Part shown: piece after piece, positions 49,238 to 57,207 of the stretch | Layout: each line of letters begins with the position of its first letter | How positions within the stretch are numbered: the first letter of the stretch is position 1 | Assembly (NCBI GenBank): GCA_017936765.1 | Contig: JAGBEX010000002.1 | Coordinates: forward strand, 45,500-109,499 | Direction of reading: 5' to 3' | DNA length: 64,000 nucleotides | Origin: Clostridia bacterium | GTDB lineage: Bacteria; Bacillota; Clostridia; Christensenellales; Aristaeellaceae | The notes under the pieces: generated by a model | The model's input: only the letters and a program-made list of their open reading frames with translations | What the model was told of the DNA's origin: nothing | Databases searched by the model: none | Program-made: the position numbers and the translations under genes

Positions 49238-50815
49238 TTAGGAGAGTTCAGCAAGCTCTCGAAAGCGGAATTTGATGATGATCTGCTTGTCTTCGGTCAG
49301 TTCTACACGCTCAATCAAACTTACCAGCAGTTCACGACTGGTGCAAGCTGAGGATAGATACTGCTGCACAAGTTCTCGGGCCTGATCTTCAGTAGAGATC
49401 GGGCTTTCTTTCTGCGCTTCCAGAAGCTTCAGCTTTTCTTCTAATGAAGTGCGTTCCATCTTCGCTCGCTTGTATATACGATCGAAGTCGCTTTCTGAAA
49501 GAAGGCCGCTGAGTCGATCCATGTACATCTTGTCCAGATTCGTTGTCAGCTTATCAATCTGATGCTGCAATGAATCAATTTCCGCTTCACAGCTATTTTG
49601 CTTCTGTGCTTCTTCAACAGCAGCAGCGGCGATGGGTTGCAACTCGTCAGGATTAAGAAAGGCGTTGCAGACTTCTCTTACCTTGGCGATCACAGCATCG
49701 GTCACCGTTTTCTCCTTCATGGAATGGCAAGTGCAAACACCAGCTTTGGTGAACCGTTGGTAAGTACGGCAAACGAAGAACAATCTTTCTTCTCCTGCCG
49801 CATTGGGTCGGTTCATCACCGCCATGGGGTAGCCACATTCGTGGCAGCAGATCAATCCCTTCAGCAGGAAATCGTAGGTACGGCTGCGAGTGTGCTTGCG
49901 GCTGCTGACCAGCATTTGAACCTTGCGGAAGGATTCCTCATCAATCAGTGGTTCGTGAGTGTTCTTCACGACAACCCAGTCTTCCGGAGCCTGCATAAAG
50001 CACTTCTTGGACTTGTAACTGATTTTCACCGTTCGCCCCTGCACCATATGTCCGATGTAGGTTTCGTTCCGCAGCATTTCGGAAATGCGCTCACTTGACC
50101 ACATACCAGCATAGGCTCCCTTGCGGCCCATGTTCCAGCCACAGTAGGTTGCAGGCGTGGGAATCCCCTCTTCGTTGAAAGTTGCAGCAATCTTTCGGCA
50201 ACTCATGCCGTCCAGTGCCATTGCGAATATACGCCGGACAATGGGGGCAACCACCTCGTCGATGACGATCTTATTCTTCTCCGTGGGGTGCATTTTGTAG
50301 CCATACATAGGCTTGCCGCCGATGAATTGACCCTTACGCTGCTTGTCACGCTTGACGGATTTGATCTTCTTAGAGATGTCCTTGGCATACATGTCATTCA
50401 TGATGGCACGGAAGGGTGTAATGTCGTTGGCAGTTGATTCCACGCCGGTGTCGATGCCGTCCAGCAGGGAAATGTACCGAACCCGCTTCTCGGGGAAGTA
50501 CCGCTCCATGTAGTGGCCGGTCATGATGTAGTCGCGCCCCAGACGGGACAGGTCTTTGGTGATGACCATGTTGACCTTCTTGGCTTCGATGTCTCCGATC
50601 ATCCGCTGGAAGGCCGGTCGGTCGAAGCTGGTGCCGCTGAAGCCATCGTCGATGTAGGTGTCATACACGGATAGCCGGTGCTGTTGCACAAATTCCTTCA
50701 GTAGGGATTGCTGGTTGGTTACGCTCTGAGATGGTCCTTCTGTCTCATCCTCCTTTGACAAGCGAATATACAGGGCAACATGATAGTCCATAGGGTTGCT
50801 TATTTCTAAGTACAT
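49238..50815 (-). CDS. Large serine recombinase (site-specific integrase)
   Basis: 525 residues. N-terminal resolvase domain: ALYIRLSKEDE (catalytic Ser near 17), DDGFSGTSFDRPAFQRMIGDIE and VITKDLSRLGRD. The recombinase domain follows (GGKPMYGYKMH), then a zinc-ribbon domain with CCHECGYPM and FVCRTYQRFTKAGVCTCHS, then a coiled coil (about 400-470). It catalyses integration and excision. The ATG at 50815 has GGAGG 4-5 bases upstream. Its stop lies 25 bases from the sigma-like remnant, which points to SpoIVCA-type function. Confidence 0.95.
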   Translation of the reverse strand: MYLEISNPMDYHVALYIRLSKEDETEGPSQSVTNQQSLLKEFVQQHRLSVYDTYIDDGFSGTSFDRPAFQRMIGDIEAKKVNMVITKDLSRLGRDYIMTGHYMERYFPEKRVRYISLLDGIDTGVESTANDITPFRAIMNDMYAKDISKKIKSVKRDKQRKGQFIGGKPMYGYKMHPTEKNKIVIDEVVAPIVRRIFAMALDGMSCRKIAATFNEEGIPTPATYCGWNMGRKGAYAGMWSSERISEMLRNETYIGHMVQGRTVKISYKSKKCFMQAPEDWVVVKNTHEPLIDEESFRKVQMLVSSRKHTRSRTYDFLLKGLICCHECGYPMAVMNRPNAAGEERLFFVCRTYQRFTKAGVCTCHSMKEKTVTDAVIAKVREVCNAFLNPDELQPIAAAAVEEAQKQNSCEAEIDSLQHQIDKLTTNLDKMYMDRLSGLLSESDFDRIYKRAKMERTSLEEKLKLLEAQKESPISTEDQARELVQQYLSSACTSRELLVSLIERVELTEDKQIIIKFRFRELAELS

Positions 50816-50842
50816 TTTATCCTCCTTGAAATAAGCGACCAT

Positions 50843-50989
50843 TCATCGCCTACATGATACCGCATTTGTCTTATTCGTTGCAAGGATACGGACGAGATAT
50901 AGCCGAAAAGATTCCTCTAATAGATGGGAAAGGTTCTTTTCGGCTTTTGAATATTCGCAATGAACTATGGGCACATTGTTCTTCTTCAC
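50843..50989 (-). CDS. Small protein (48 aa) upstream of the serine recombinase
   Basis: Starts at a GTG with AAGGAGGT upstream and reads (M)KKNNVPIVHCEYSKAEKN then an amphipathic helix LSHLLEESFRLYLVRIL. It ends 27 bases before the recombinase ATG on the same strand, so the two are cotranscribed. Short proteins of this kind are often found just ahead of serine recombinases in Firmicutes elements, possibly as directionality factors; that role is an inference. Confidence 0.6.
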   Translation of the reverse strand: MKKNNVPIVHCEYSKAEKNLSHLLEESFRLYLVRILATNKTNAVSCRR

Positions 50990-51348
50990 AGATCCCACCT
51001 CCTTTGTTGAGCGTATGCCTTTTTCTTTACATTTTGCTTGTCCCCTGAGAAAGATTTTTTCAGGTTGCACATATCATCACATCACAGACGGCAACTGGTT
51101 CCATTGCCTCATAGCCCCACCTGCACCGCTGCCCACCGTGGGCTGGCGAATGCCGCAGGGACTCTCCTCCAGTCATCGGGGAGTCGTGAGAAAGTATCAT
51201 TATCCCCACAAAGCCTCGTCGCGCCTCGCTTACCAGAGCAAGGTCTGTGAATCACGTTGATCGCTCTGTAATACCGTTATCGCGCCGCTTCACAAATCGC
51301 TATTCTTCATGGGAAGGTTTCTGTAATGTGGTATTCACTTATCAAGGT
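50990..51348. other. Non-coding stretch
   Basis: 359 bases between the small protein and the regulator gene. I see no gene, no clear promoter and no strong repeat here beyond the RBS of the small protein at 50994-51003. Confidence 0.5.
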
Positions 51349-51684
51349 TCAAGGAGCATCAAGCATGCGGTTTCCTGAGACTTTCGATATGATAACGCTC
51401 ATGAGAAGAGCATCTTCATCCGATAGGGTCCCTTGGAGACGATACAGGAGGTTGATTTCGGCTGAGGTCAGCAGATTCTGTGATGGGTCGAACCATTCGG
51501 CCAGAGAATAGCAGCCATTTTGTCCTCTTTTTGAGACGATGGGATAAACTCTAGCCAGTGTCAACATATCAGTTCGGATCGTTCGTGTGCTGACACTGTA
51601 CTCACGGGCAAGTGCTGACGCGGTTGTTTCGCCTTGACGACAGAGCGAATGCAGGATCGCCAAACGGCGTTCATTAGCTCCCAC
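51349..51684 (-). CDS. HTH transcriptional regulator (DeoR/WYL-like N-terminal domain)
   Basis: 111 residues from a GTG start with GGAGG 7 bases upstream (an upstream in-frame start lacks an RBS). The winged HTH is clear: NERRLAILHSLCRQGETTASALAREYSVSTRTIRTDMLTLARVYPIVSKRG. The C-terminal part is short (about 50 residues, LLTSAEINLLYRLQGTLSDED) with no WYL effector domain, so it is either a stand-alone DNA-binding protein or a shortened form. It may regulate the element. Confidence 0.8.
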   Translation of the reverse strand: MGANERRLAILHSLCRQGETTASALAREYSVSTRTIRTDMLTLARVYPIVSKRGQNGCYSLAEWFDPSQNLLTSAEINLLYRLQGTLSDEDALLMSVIISKVSGNRMLDAP

Positions 51685-51849
51685 TCTGTCGCCTCCTTTC
51701 GCCAATTCATAGTGTAATGGCTGAATAGGAAAGATCACTTCCTATTCGAAAAAGTTCATCGTGCAGATTGCGAAATAGACTATATAAAGTTTGTAGTGTT
51801 CAGAATAGTAGTAGAAAAGCGATGATATACGACAATAAACGACAAAAGT

Positions 51850-51881
51850 AAAAGAAAACCCCTCCTCGAAGCGAGGAGGGG
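51850..51881 (-). terminator. Orphan minus-strand terminator in a 455-base gap
   Basis: CCCCTCCTCG-CTT-CGAGGAGGGG (10-bp stem) followed by TTTTC on the minus strand. No protein gene lies upstream of it on that strand for more than 1.7 kb. A second weak hairpin TTGAAC...GTTCAA is at about 52025-52047. The gap 51685-52139 otherwise holds only the promoter of the next gene, so a small RNA is possible. Confidence 0.6.
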
Positions 51882-52078
51882 AAAGAGCGGATGTATAAAA
51901 AGGACGCTTATAAGAATCACCCCAGGAAAATCAAATACATTCCAAATAATAGCACACAATGTGTCGAAAAGAAAGAAATCGACATACGATACTGACTGGA
52001 ATCTTTGTTTTTCTTATGTTTACCTTGAACATGAAGGTAGTTGTTCAAATCTAAGAGAAATGAAAAATGAGAAAGCGG

Positions 52079-52129
52079 TTGACTCAAAGCCTATCATAAT
52101 ATATAATAGATACACCAACAGATGATAGG
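52079..52129 (+). promoter_or_regulatory. Promoter and palindromic operator of the HTH-ART gene
   Basis: TTGACT (52079-52084), 17 bases, TATAAT (52102-52107). A perfect inverted repeat CCTATCAT (52090-52097) / ATGATAGG (52122-52129) with a 24-base gap brackets the -10. The HTH encoded just downstream could bind it and repress its own transcription. Confidence 0.75.
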
Positions 52130-52139
52130 TGGTGTGTCA

Positions 52140-52991
52140 ATGAATGAATTAATCCGAATGATCCGTGCGAAGGCGAATATGAACCAGGAGCAGTTTGCTT
52201 CTGTACTGGGTACAACTGCTGTTTCAATCAATAGATGGGAAAATGGCAAGGCAATTCCAAATCAGATGGCGCAAACAAATCTGTATCAGTTCTGCAAGAA
52301 TCATGGTATCGACGCCGCCGAGCTTGTGACTGAAATGCTCCAATATGGTCATACTGAAAATGAAAGCAACAAAATCTTCTACCACGGTTCCAAGAAGGGA
52401 ATTGCTGGAGACATTGCCCCCATCAGCCGCGCCGAGTGCGACTTTGGTCAGGGCTTCTATATGGGAACCGCAACATTGCAGCCTCTGACGCTGGTGTGCG
52501 CTGAAGATAAGCCTAAGTTCTATACAGTAGAATTCGATCTAACTGGCTTGAGGGTTCTTGATATTGAAATTGGTATGGACTGGGCAATGATGATTGCTTA
52601 CTACCGTAAGCAGATGGAAAAGGTGAAAGGCTCCCCTATTTACGAGAAGTATGCTCACTTTGCAGATGGTTACGATGTCATTGTGGGTTATATTGCCAAT
52701 GACCGTATGTATACCGAGCTTGCCCGATTCTTCAATGGAACCATTACGGATGTTGCGTTGCTCAAATGTCTGTCTGTGCTTGACCTCGGTAAGCAGTATG
52801 TCGCCATTACGCAGAAAGCCTGCGATCAAATCAAAATTCTCGAAGAACGGGATTTACATCTGCTAGAACGCCTTGCTTTGCAGGACAAGAGTGTAGCAAG
52901 GCGTGCAGAGGGCATTGCTTTGGCAGATGAAGTTGTGAAGCAGTATCGTAGAGAGGGTCAGTTCTTCGATGAAATCCTGGGAGGGATTTGA
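52140..52991 (+). CDS. XRE HTH fused to a DUF3990-type (ADP-ribosyltransferase-like) domain
   Basis: 283 residues. The HTH is at 1-60 (IRAKANMNQEQFASVLGTTAVSINRWENGKAIP). From about 80, NKIFYHGSKKGIAGDIAP, RAECDFGQGFYMGT and YTVEFDLTGLRVLDI match the ADP-ribosyltransferase-fold family known as DUF3990 (YHGS as the first motif, GQGFYMGT the second). The C-terminus is helical. It may be a toxin carrying its own repressor domain. AGGTGGT precedes the ATG at 52140. The partner gene starts 2 bases after its stop. AT-richer than the host genes around. Confidence 0.75.
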   Translation: MNELIRMIRAKANMNQEQFASVLGTTAVSINRWENGKAIPNQMAQTNLYQFCKNHGIDAAELVTEMLQYGHTENESNKIFYHGSKKGIAGDIAPISRAECDFGQGFYMGTATLQPLTLVCAEDKPKFYTVEFDLTGLRVLDIEIGMDWAMMIAYYRKQMEKVKGSPIYEKYAHFADGYDVIVGYIANDRMYTELARFFNGTITDVALLKCLSVLDLGKQYVAITQKACDQIKILEERDLHLLERLALQDKSVARRAEGIALADEVVKQYRREGQFFDEILGGI

Positions 52992-52993
52992 GT

Positions 52994-53416
52994 ATGAACG
53001 AATCTCTGAAGCTCGCCTTATGCGAAATGCAGGCACAGTTATTTGTGCAGTCACAGGAGAAGGGCTATGCCAGTGAACCTTTCATTAAAGTATTCATGAA
53101 CTCGGATATTGCCGAAGATCTTGATATGCCGTTTCATCATATGCAGTGGGCAGGTACGCATTATCTGATGTCCCGCATGGAAGAAGAACATAGGGATGAA
53201 CTCATAGATGGCGAGTGCTATGATACAGAGACACTTTACTGGGCTGGTTATCTCTATCGCTACTGGCATATCTACACCGGTGAAAGCAGCCGCGAGATAC
53301 TCAAGCAAGCATCTGCAAAGACTATGAGGATCGTCTATCTCATGTACCATACGATGAGCCCAGAAATGGCTATTGACCGTCTGAAGGAATCGTATCGTGA
53401 AAAGCGCAAGAAGTAA
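52994..53416 (+). CDS. Partner protein of the HTH-ART gene (probable antitoxin or co-effector)
   Basis: 140 residues. Mostly helical. The second half, YWAGYLYRYWHIYTGESSREI then KTMRIVYLMYHTMSPEMAI, is a compact conserved-looking block that I associate with genes beside DUF3990 proteins, but no formal family name is certain. GGGAGG lies before the ATG, overlapping the end of the upstream gene, so expression is coupled. The N-terminal LALCEMQAQLFVQSQEKG is an amphipathic helix. An antitoxin role is inferred from the arrangement only. Confidence 0.7.
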   Translation: MNESLKLALCEMQAQLFVQSQEKGYASEPFIKVFMNSDIAEDLDMPFHHMQWAGTHYLMSRMEEEHRDELIDGECYDTETLYWAGYLYRYWHIYTGESSREILKQASAKTMRIVYLMYHTMSPEMAIDRLKESYREKRKK

Positions 53417-53434
53417 TTATTTCTTTTGATTGCT

Positions 53435-53560
53435 TTATCTGCCAGAAGCCAACTTGCCGTCGTTCTTGTAGCGCTCCATCAGTTACTGAATCTCTCGATC
53501 AAGCTCGTTGTGCTGGTGTCTGCTTTCCGACAGTACCTGGGCGATGCTTGTGAATAATAA
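53435..53560 (-). pseudogene. Degraded coding remnant
   Basis: The minus strand gives a protein-like frame SIAQVLSESRHQHNELDREIQ, one in-frame TAA, then LMERYKNDGKLASGR and a stop. Charged helical composition suggests a former coding tail. Family not known. It lies just before the terminator of the purine permease. Confidence 0.35.
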
Positions 53561-53589
53561 ATGCCCGGCAGATTATTTCTGCCGGGCAT
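53553..53589 (-). terminator. Terminator of the purine permease gene
   Basis: ATGCCCGGCAG and CTGCCGGGCAT form an 11-bp stem, with TTATTATT following on the minus strand, 22 bases after the permease stop. Confidence 0.8.
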
Positions 53590-53610
53590 GATGATTTTCT
53601 GATCAAACGA

Positions 53611-54975
53611 TCACAGGAAGATATACTTAAGGACGAACAGCACCGCCAGGATGTACATCAGGGGGGTGACCTTCTTGGCCTTGCCGGTCAGCGCATTGAG
53701 CACCACATAGGAGATGATGCCCAGGCTGATGCCCTCGGAGATGGAGTAGAACAGGGGCATGGCGATGATGGCAATGTAGGCCGGGATGGCTTCGCACAGG
53801 TTGTCGTCGTCGAAGCGAATCTCCGTGACAGAGCTGACCATCAGGAAGCCCACCATGATCAGCGCAGGCGCGGTGGCAAAGGAGGGAATGGCGGTGAACA
53901 GCGGCGCAAACAGGGTGCTCAGCAGGAAGAGCAGACCTGCCACCAGTGCCGTCAGACCGGTACGTCCGCCCGCGCTGACACCGGAGGCGGATTCCACAAA
54001 GGTCGTCACCGTGGAGGTGCCCAGCACTGCACCAACGGTGGTGCCGACAGCATCGGCCATCAGGGCAGGCTTGATGCCGGGCAGACGGCCTTCTTTGTCC
54101 AGCATATTGGCCTTGGTGGCCACGCCGATCAGGGTGCCGAGGGTGTCGAACAGGTCAACGAACAGGAAGGCGAAGATGACAACGACGAAGTCCAGAACCC
54201 TGACGGTGGAGAAGTCCACGCGGAAGCACTGGCCGAAGGTCTCGCCCAGCTTGGAGAAATCCGCAGACATGATCTGGCTGGGAATCAGGGAGTAGAAGCC
54301 CGCCTCGGGCGTGGGGGTGTAGATGCCGGTCAGCTGGCAGACAATGCCGATCAGCCAGGTGGCAACGATGCCCAGGAGGATCGAGCCGCGCACATTCTTG
54401 ATGTGCAGCGCAGCGGTGATCAGCGTGCCGACCAGGGCCAGCAGGGCGCAGATGCCGTGGGTAGAGAAGTTCTCGGTGAAGCTGGTGATGGTGACCAGCG
54501 TAGAGGAATCCACTGCCAGACCGGCGTTCTGCAGGCCGATGAAGGCGATGAACAGGCCGATACCCACGGACACGCCCCGCTTGAGCGTCAGCGGGATGGC
54601 ATTGAAGATGGCCTCACGCACATTGGTCAGCGACAGGATGATGAAGATGATGCCTTCCACAAACACCGCCAGCAGCGCGATCTGCCAGCTGTACCCGAAG
54701 CCCTGCACTACGGTATAGGCCAGGTAGGCATTCAGCCCCATGCCCGCAGACAGCACAAAGGGCATATTGGCCATGAACGCCATGCAGCAGGTGCCGATGA
54801 AGGACGCAATAGCCGTCGCCAGCAGCACCGCAGAGGAATCCATGCCCGCATCTGACAAGATGCTGGGATTCACCGCCAGGATGTAGGCCATGGTCATGAA
54901 GGTGGTGATGCCCGCCATGACCTCCGTTTTAATCGTCGTTTGGTTCTTTGAAAGCTTGAAGAGTCTTTCCAACAT
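53611..54975 (-). CDS. Purine (hypoxanthine/guanine/adenine) permease, AzgA type of NCS2
   Basis: 454 residues with 12-14 helices. TTIKTEVMAGITTFMTMAYILAVNPSILSDAGMD is the typical AzgA/PbuG start; GMGLNAYLAY, GVSVGIGLFIAFIGLQNAG and DLFDTLGTLIGVATKANM are further family motifs (substrate-binding Asp/Glu helix). It imports purine bases with protons. The ATG giving MLERLFKLSK has GGGAG 9 bases upstream. I looked for a purine riboswitch in its leader and saw none. Confidence 0.92.
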   Translation of the reverse strand: MLERLFKLSKNQTTIKTEVMAGITTFMTMAYILAVNPSILSDAGMDSSAVLLATAIASFIGTCCMAFMANMPFVLSAGMGLNAYLAYTVVQGFGYSWQIALLAVFVEGIIFIILSLTNVREAIFNAIPLTLKRGVSVGIGLFIAFIGLQNAGLAVDSSTLVTITSFTENFSTHGICALLALVGTLITAALHIKNVRGSILLGIVATWLIGIVCQLTGIYTPTPEAGFYSLIPSQIMSADFSKLGETFGQCFRVDFSTVRVLDFVVVIFAFLFVDLFDTLGTLIGVATKANMLDKEGRLPGIKPALMADAVGTTVGAVLGTSTVTTFVESASGVSAGGRTGLTALVAGLLFLLSTLFAPLFTAIPSFATAPALIMVGFLMVSSVTEIRFDDDNLCEAIPAYIAIIAMPLFYSISEGISLGIISYVVLNALTGKAKKVTPLMYILAVLFVLKYIFL

Positions 54976-55014
54976 AGGTATACACTCCCTGGAAGATGAT
55001 GGGGAAACCGATTT

Positions 55015-55043
55015 ATTATAGCAAACATGATGGATGGAAGCAA
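55015..55043 (-). promoter_or_regulatory. Promoter of the purine permease
   Basis: On the minus strand, TTGCTT and TATAAT are 17 bases apart; the -10 lies 40 bases before the ATG. Confidence 0.7.
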
Positions 55044-55221
55044 TGGTTAGCTTGGCATGATGAAGCGATATTCGTTTTGTCATTTTCACATTTGAGGGAG
55101 GTATGTTATAAAGCCGTCATCACACCACGCATACACCAGCTCTGCACAGACGCTCTCTTCGGCACAAGCGCAGCTGTGGAGGTCAGGCAAAGTCCGTCCC
55201 GACCTGATGTCATCAGCCATG

Positions 55222-55250
55222 TTGCATTGTTCATCATGGTACTGTATAAT
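55222..55250 (+). promoter_or_regulatory. Promoter of the nitrilase-family gene
   Basis: TTGCAT, 17 bases, TATAAT. It leaves a 5' leader of about 125 bases with a weak GGACGGCC...CCGG palindrome. Nothing else is seen between the two divergent genes (54976-55382). Confidence 0.7.
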
Positions 55251-55382
55251 AGGCGCAAATAGTTCGTTTAAGCAGGAGAACGGCCAAATGCTTCTGTGCC
55301 CCCTGATACCAAGGACGGCCAGCACTCCGGCTGTTTTTCCGGTAATGACGACAGATTGATACACATGACAGGAGGCCGAGCG

Positions 55383-56219
55383 ATGTTCACGCTTGCTATG
55401 ATCCAGATGCGGGTAGATTTTCATCAGCCAGAAGCCAACTTGAACCGTGCTGCTCATTTGGTGGCGCAAGCCGCTGCCGATGGGGCGCAGCTGTGCATCT
55501 TGCCCGAGTGCATGGATCTGGGCTGGGGCACGCCGGAAGCCTTGCAGCTGGCGCAGCCCATTCCAGGCGCGGTGAGCCAACGCCTGTGCCAGATCGCCAG
55601 GGAAAACGGGGTCTGGTTGGTATCCGGCCTGACGGAGAAAGCCGGCGATCGGGTGTACAACGCGGCGTTGCTCATCTCCGATCATGGAGAGATTCTGCTG
55701 CACCACCGGAAGATCAATGTGCTGACAGGCGTGGAGGACGTGTACGCCATCGGCGACCGACTGTCGGTTGCGGATACGCCCTTTGGCAGGATCGGCATTG
55801 ACATCTGTGCAGATAACGCCGTGCAGAGCCTCTCGGTGGGGCATACGCTGGCCCGCATGGGTGCGCAGATGATCCTATCCCCCTGTGCGTGGGCGGTGCC
55901 GCCCCAGCGGGAAGAGGGCTTGCCCTACGGCCAGGAATGGCATGTACCCTACGGGCATCTGTCCAGCCTGTACGGGATCTACGTAGTCGGCGTGAGCAAT
56001 GTGGGCCAGGTGACTTGCGGCTCGTGGCAGGGGTGGAAAGCCATCGGCAACTCCATTGCCTATGGGCCGGACGGCAAGGCATTGGCCGTACTGCCCTATG
56101 GCGAAGAAGCCCAATGCGTCAGGTCGATTCAGCTTCAACCCAAGGGTGTCGAACTGCAAGGAACGGCTTTGGCAGAACGGATTTATCAGAAACTGACTGG
56201 CATGTTACCGAGTGAATGA
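55383..56219 (+). CDS. Carbon-nitrogen hydrolase (nitrilase superfamily)
   Basis: 278 residues. Catalytic triad residues of the superfamily: Glu in LCILPECMDLGWG, Lys in LHHRKINVL, Cys in IGIDICADNAVQS. It should hydrolyse an amide or carbamoyl bond; the substrate is not known and the usual C(R/W)E context is altered to C-A-D, resembling the more divergent branches. The ATG at 55383 follows AGGAGG. It faces the LysR gene with 32 bases between stops. Confidence 0.88.
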   Translation: MFTLAMIQMRVDFHQPEANLNRAAHLVAQAAADGAQLCILPECMDLGWGTPEALQLAQPIPGAVSQRLCQIARENGVWLVSGLTEKAGDRVYNAALLISDHGEILLHHRKINVLTGVEDVYAIGDRLSVADTPFGRIGIDICADNAVQSLSVGHTLARMGAQMILSPCAWAVPPQREEGLPYGQEWHVPYGHLSSLYGIYVVGVSNVGQVTCGSWQGWKAIGNSIAYGPDGKALAVLPYGEEAQCVRSIQLQPKGVELQGTALAERIYQKLTGMLPSE

Positions 56220-56251
56220 CAAAATAAGCTCTGATACCAATCGCTGTATGT

Positions 56252-57100
56252 TTACTCCATGAAGGCTGTAATCTTGCGGTTTACTACCTGCTCATTGATA
56301 TACACCAGATTGAATTCCCCGCTGATCTGCATATCCTCCACATGGAATGTCGCCAGATCGCTGCGGCAATGGCTGATGGGCTCGTAGGCAAAGGTGATAG
56401 TCTGCTCCATGCCGACCAGTTCGCAGATGACAGAGAAATTGCTGACAGTGGAGCAGCGGCGGAAGCTGTCCAGGGAATAGCCCCGGCTGGCGATAGCCTG
56501 CTCCAGCAACATCCGGGTGCCGGAGCCCTTCTCCCGGACGATGAGGTTCTCGCGCAGAGCATCCTCCAGCGTTACGGTCTGTCCGGCGAAGGGGTGCGAG
56601 GCACTGCATATCCCCACAAAGCGCTCCCGCTTGTAGAGCCTGTGGGGATATTTTTCTTTGTCGAACACGCCTTCGATGATGGCAAAGTCCAGCTCCCCAT
56701 GCTCCAGCATGGACAGCAGCGTTTCCGTGTTGTCCACGATTAGATCAAGCTGGTGATGCTCATCCTGCAAAAACGCCCGCACCGTGGGGACGATCACGAA
56801 TTCACCAATGGTCTTGGTGGCACCCACCCGCAGATGTAGCATGTCCGTCTGCACAAACCCGGCGCGGAGATCATGCTCTGCCGCCCGGGTGCTGTCGATG
56901 TGCCGCTTCAGCTGCTCTGCCTCCTTGGTGCGCCGCAGCTGACGGCCATCGTATGCGAAGAGCTTCACACCGTAGAAATTCTCTAAGTGGTGGATGTGCT
57001 GCGTCACGCCCGGCTGCGTCATGCGCAGACGCTCAGCGGTGCGGCGGTAGTTCATCTCCTCGTACAGGGTCAGGAAGGTTTCGATGCGATAGTCCAGCAT
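56252..57100 (-). CDS. LysR family transcriptional regulator
   Basis: 282 residues from the ATG giving MLDYRIETFLTLYEE, which has GGAG 7 bases upstream. The N-terminal winged HTH is intact (NYRRTAERLRMTQPGVTQHIHHLENFYGVKLF), with the LysR substrate-binding domain behind (TIGEFVIVPTVRAFLQDEH, IVREKGSGTRMLLEQAI). It is divergent from yeiH and resembles YeiE/CysB-like neighbours of that transporter, so it probably controls it. Confidence 0.92.
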   Translation of the reverse strand: MLDYRIETFLTLYEEMNYRRTAERLRMTQPGVTQHIHHLENFYGVKLFAYDGRQLRRTKEAEQLKRHIDSTRAAEHDLRAGFVQTDMLHLRVGATKTIGEFVIVPTVRAFLQDEHHQLDLIVDNTETLLSMLEHGELDFAIIEGVFDKEKYPHRLYKRERFVGICSASHPFAGQTVTLEDALRENLIVREKGSGTRMLLEQAIASRGYSLDSFRRCSTVSNFSVICELVGMEQTITFAYEPISHCRSDLATFHVEDMQISGEFNLVYINEQVVNRKITAFME

Positions 57101-57138
57101 GTCGGTCTCCATAAAATCAAATTTGCGTGTGATAATAA

Positions 57139-57175
57139 ATGATAATTTCATTTTATCATACAATCGTGATATAAT
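57139..57175 (+). promoter_or_regulatory. Palindrome and promoter between lysR and yeiH
   Basis: A perfect ATGATAA-N7-TTATCAT dyad (57139-57159) overlaps the -35 of a promoter TTCATT-17-TATAAT (-10 at 57170-57175) for yeiH. Position and form fit a LysR operator. Confidence 0.65.
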
Positions 57176-57207
57176 CAAGCCGTTCATCACACCAAAGGAG
57201 ATTCACC

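Larger units (their letters stand above)
49213..53430. mobile_element. Probable integrative element with large serine recombinase; right end not located
   Basis: The left boundary is placed where sigma-like coding sequence stops (49205-49215). The recombinase reads towards that boundary, as usual for site-specific serine integrases. Up to about 53.43 kb the DNA is more AT-rich than the flanks and carries a regulator and a toxin-antitoxin-like pair. Where it ends is unknown: the matching att site or the sigma-factor N-terminus may lie beyond the window. Confidence 0.4.

Noticed and set aside
49213..53430. Calling the whole segment a defined skin element
   Set aside because: Only the left junction is supported. 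No right att site, sigma N-terminus or second remnant was found, so the extent is given as tentative.
54976..55382. Possible purine riboswitch before the purine permease
   Set aside because: The leader is only about 35 bases after the promoter and lacks the conserved loops and terminator of that riboswitch.
53440..55445. A 16-base direct repeat GCCAGAAGCCAACTTG near 53440 and near 55430
   Set aside because: Considered as a pair of attachment sites. The flanks do not match, the second copy lies within the nitrilase coding sequence, and one repeat of this length in 64 kb can arise by chance.
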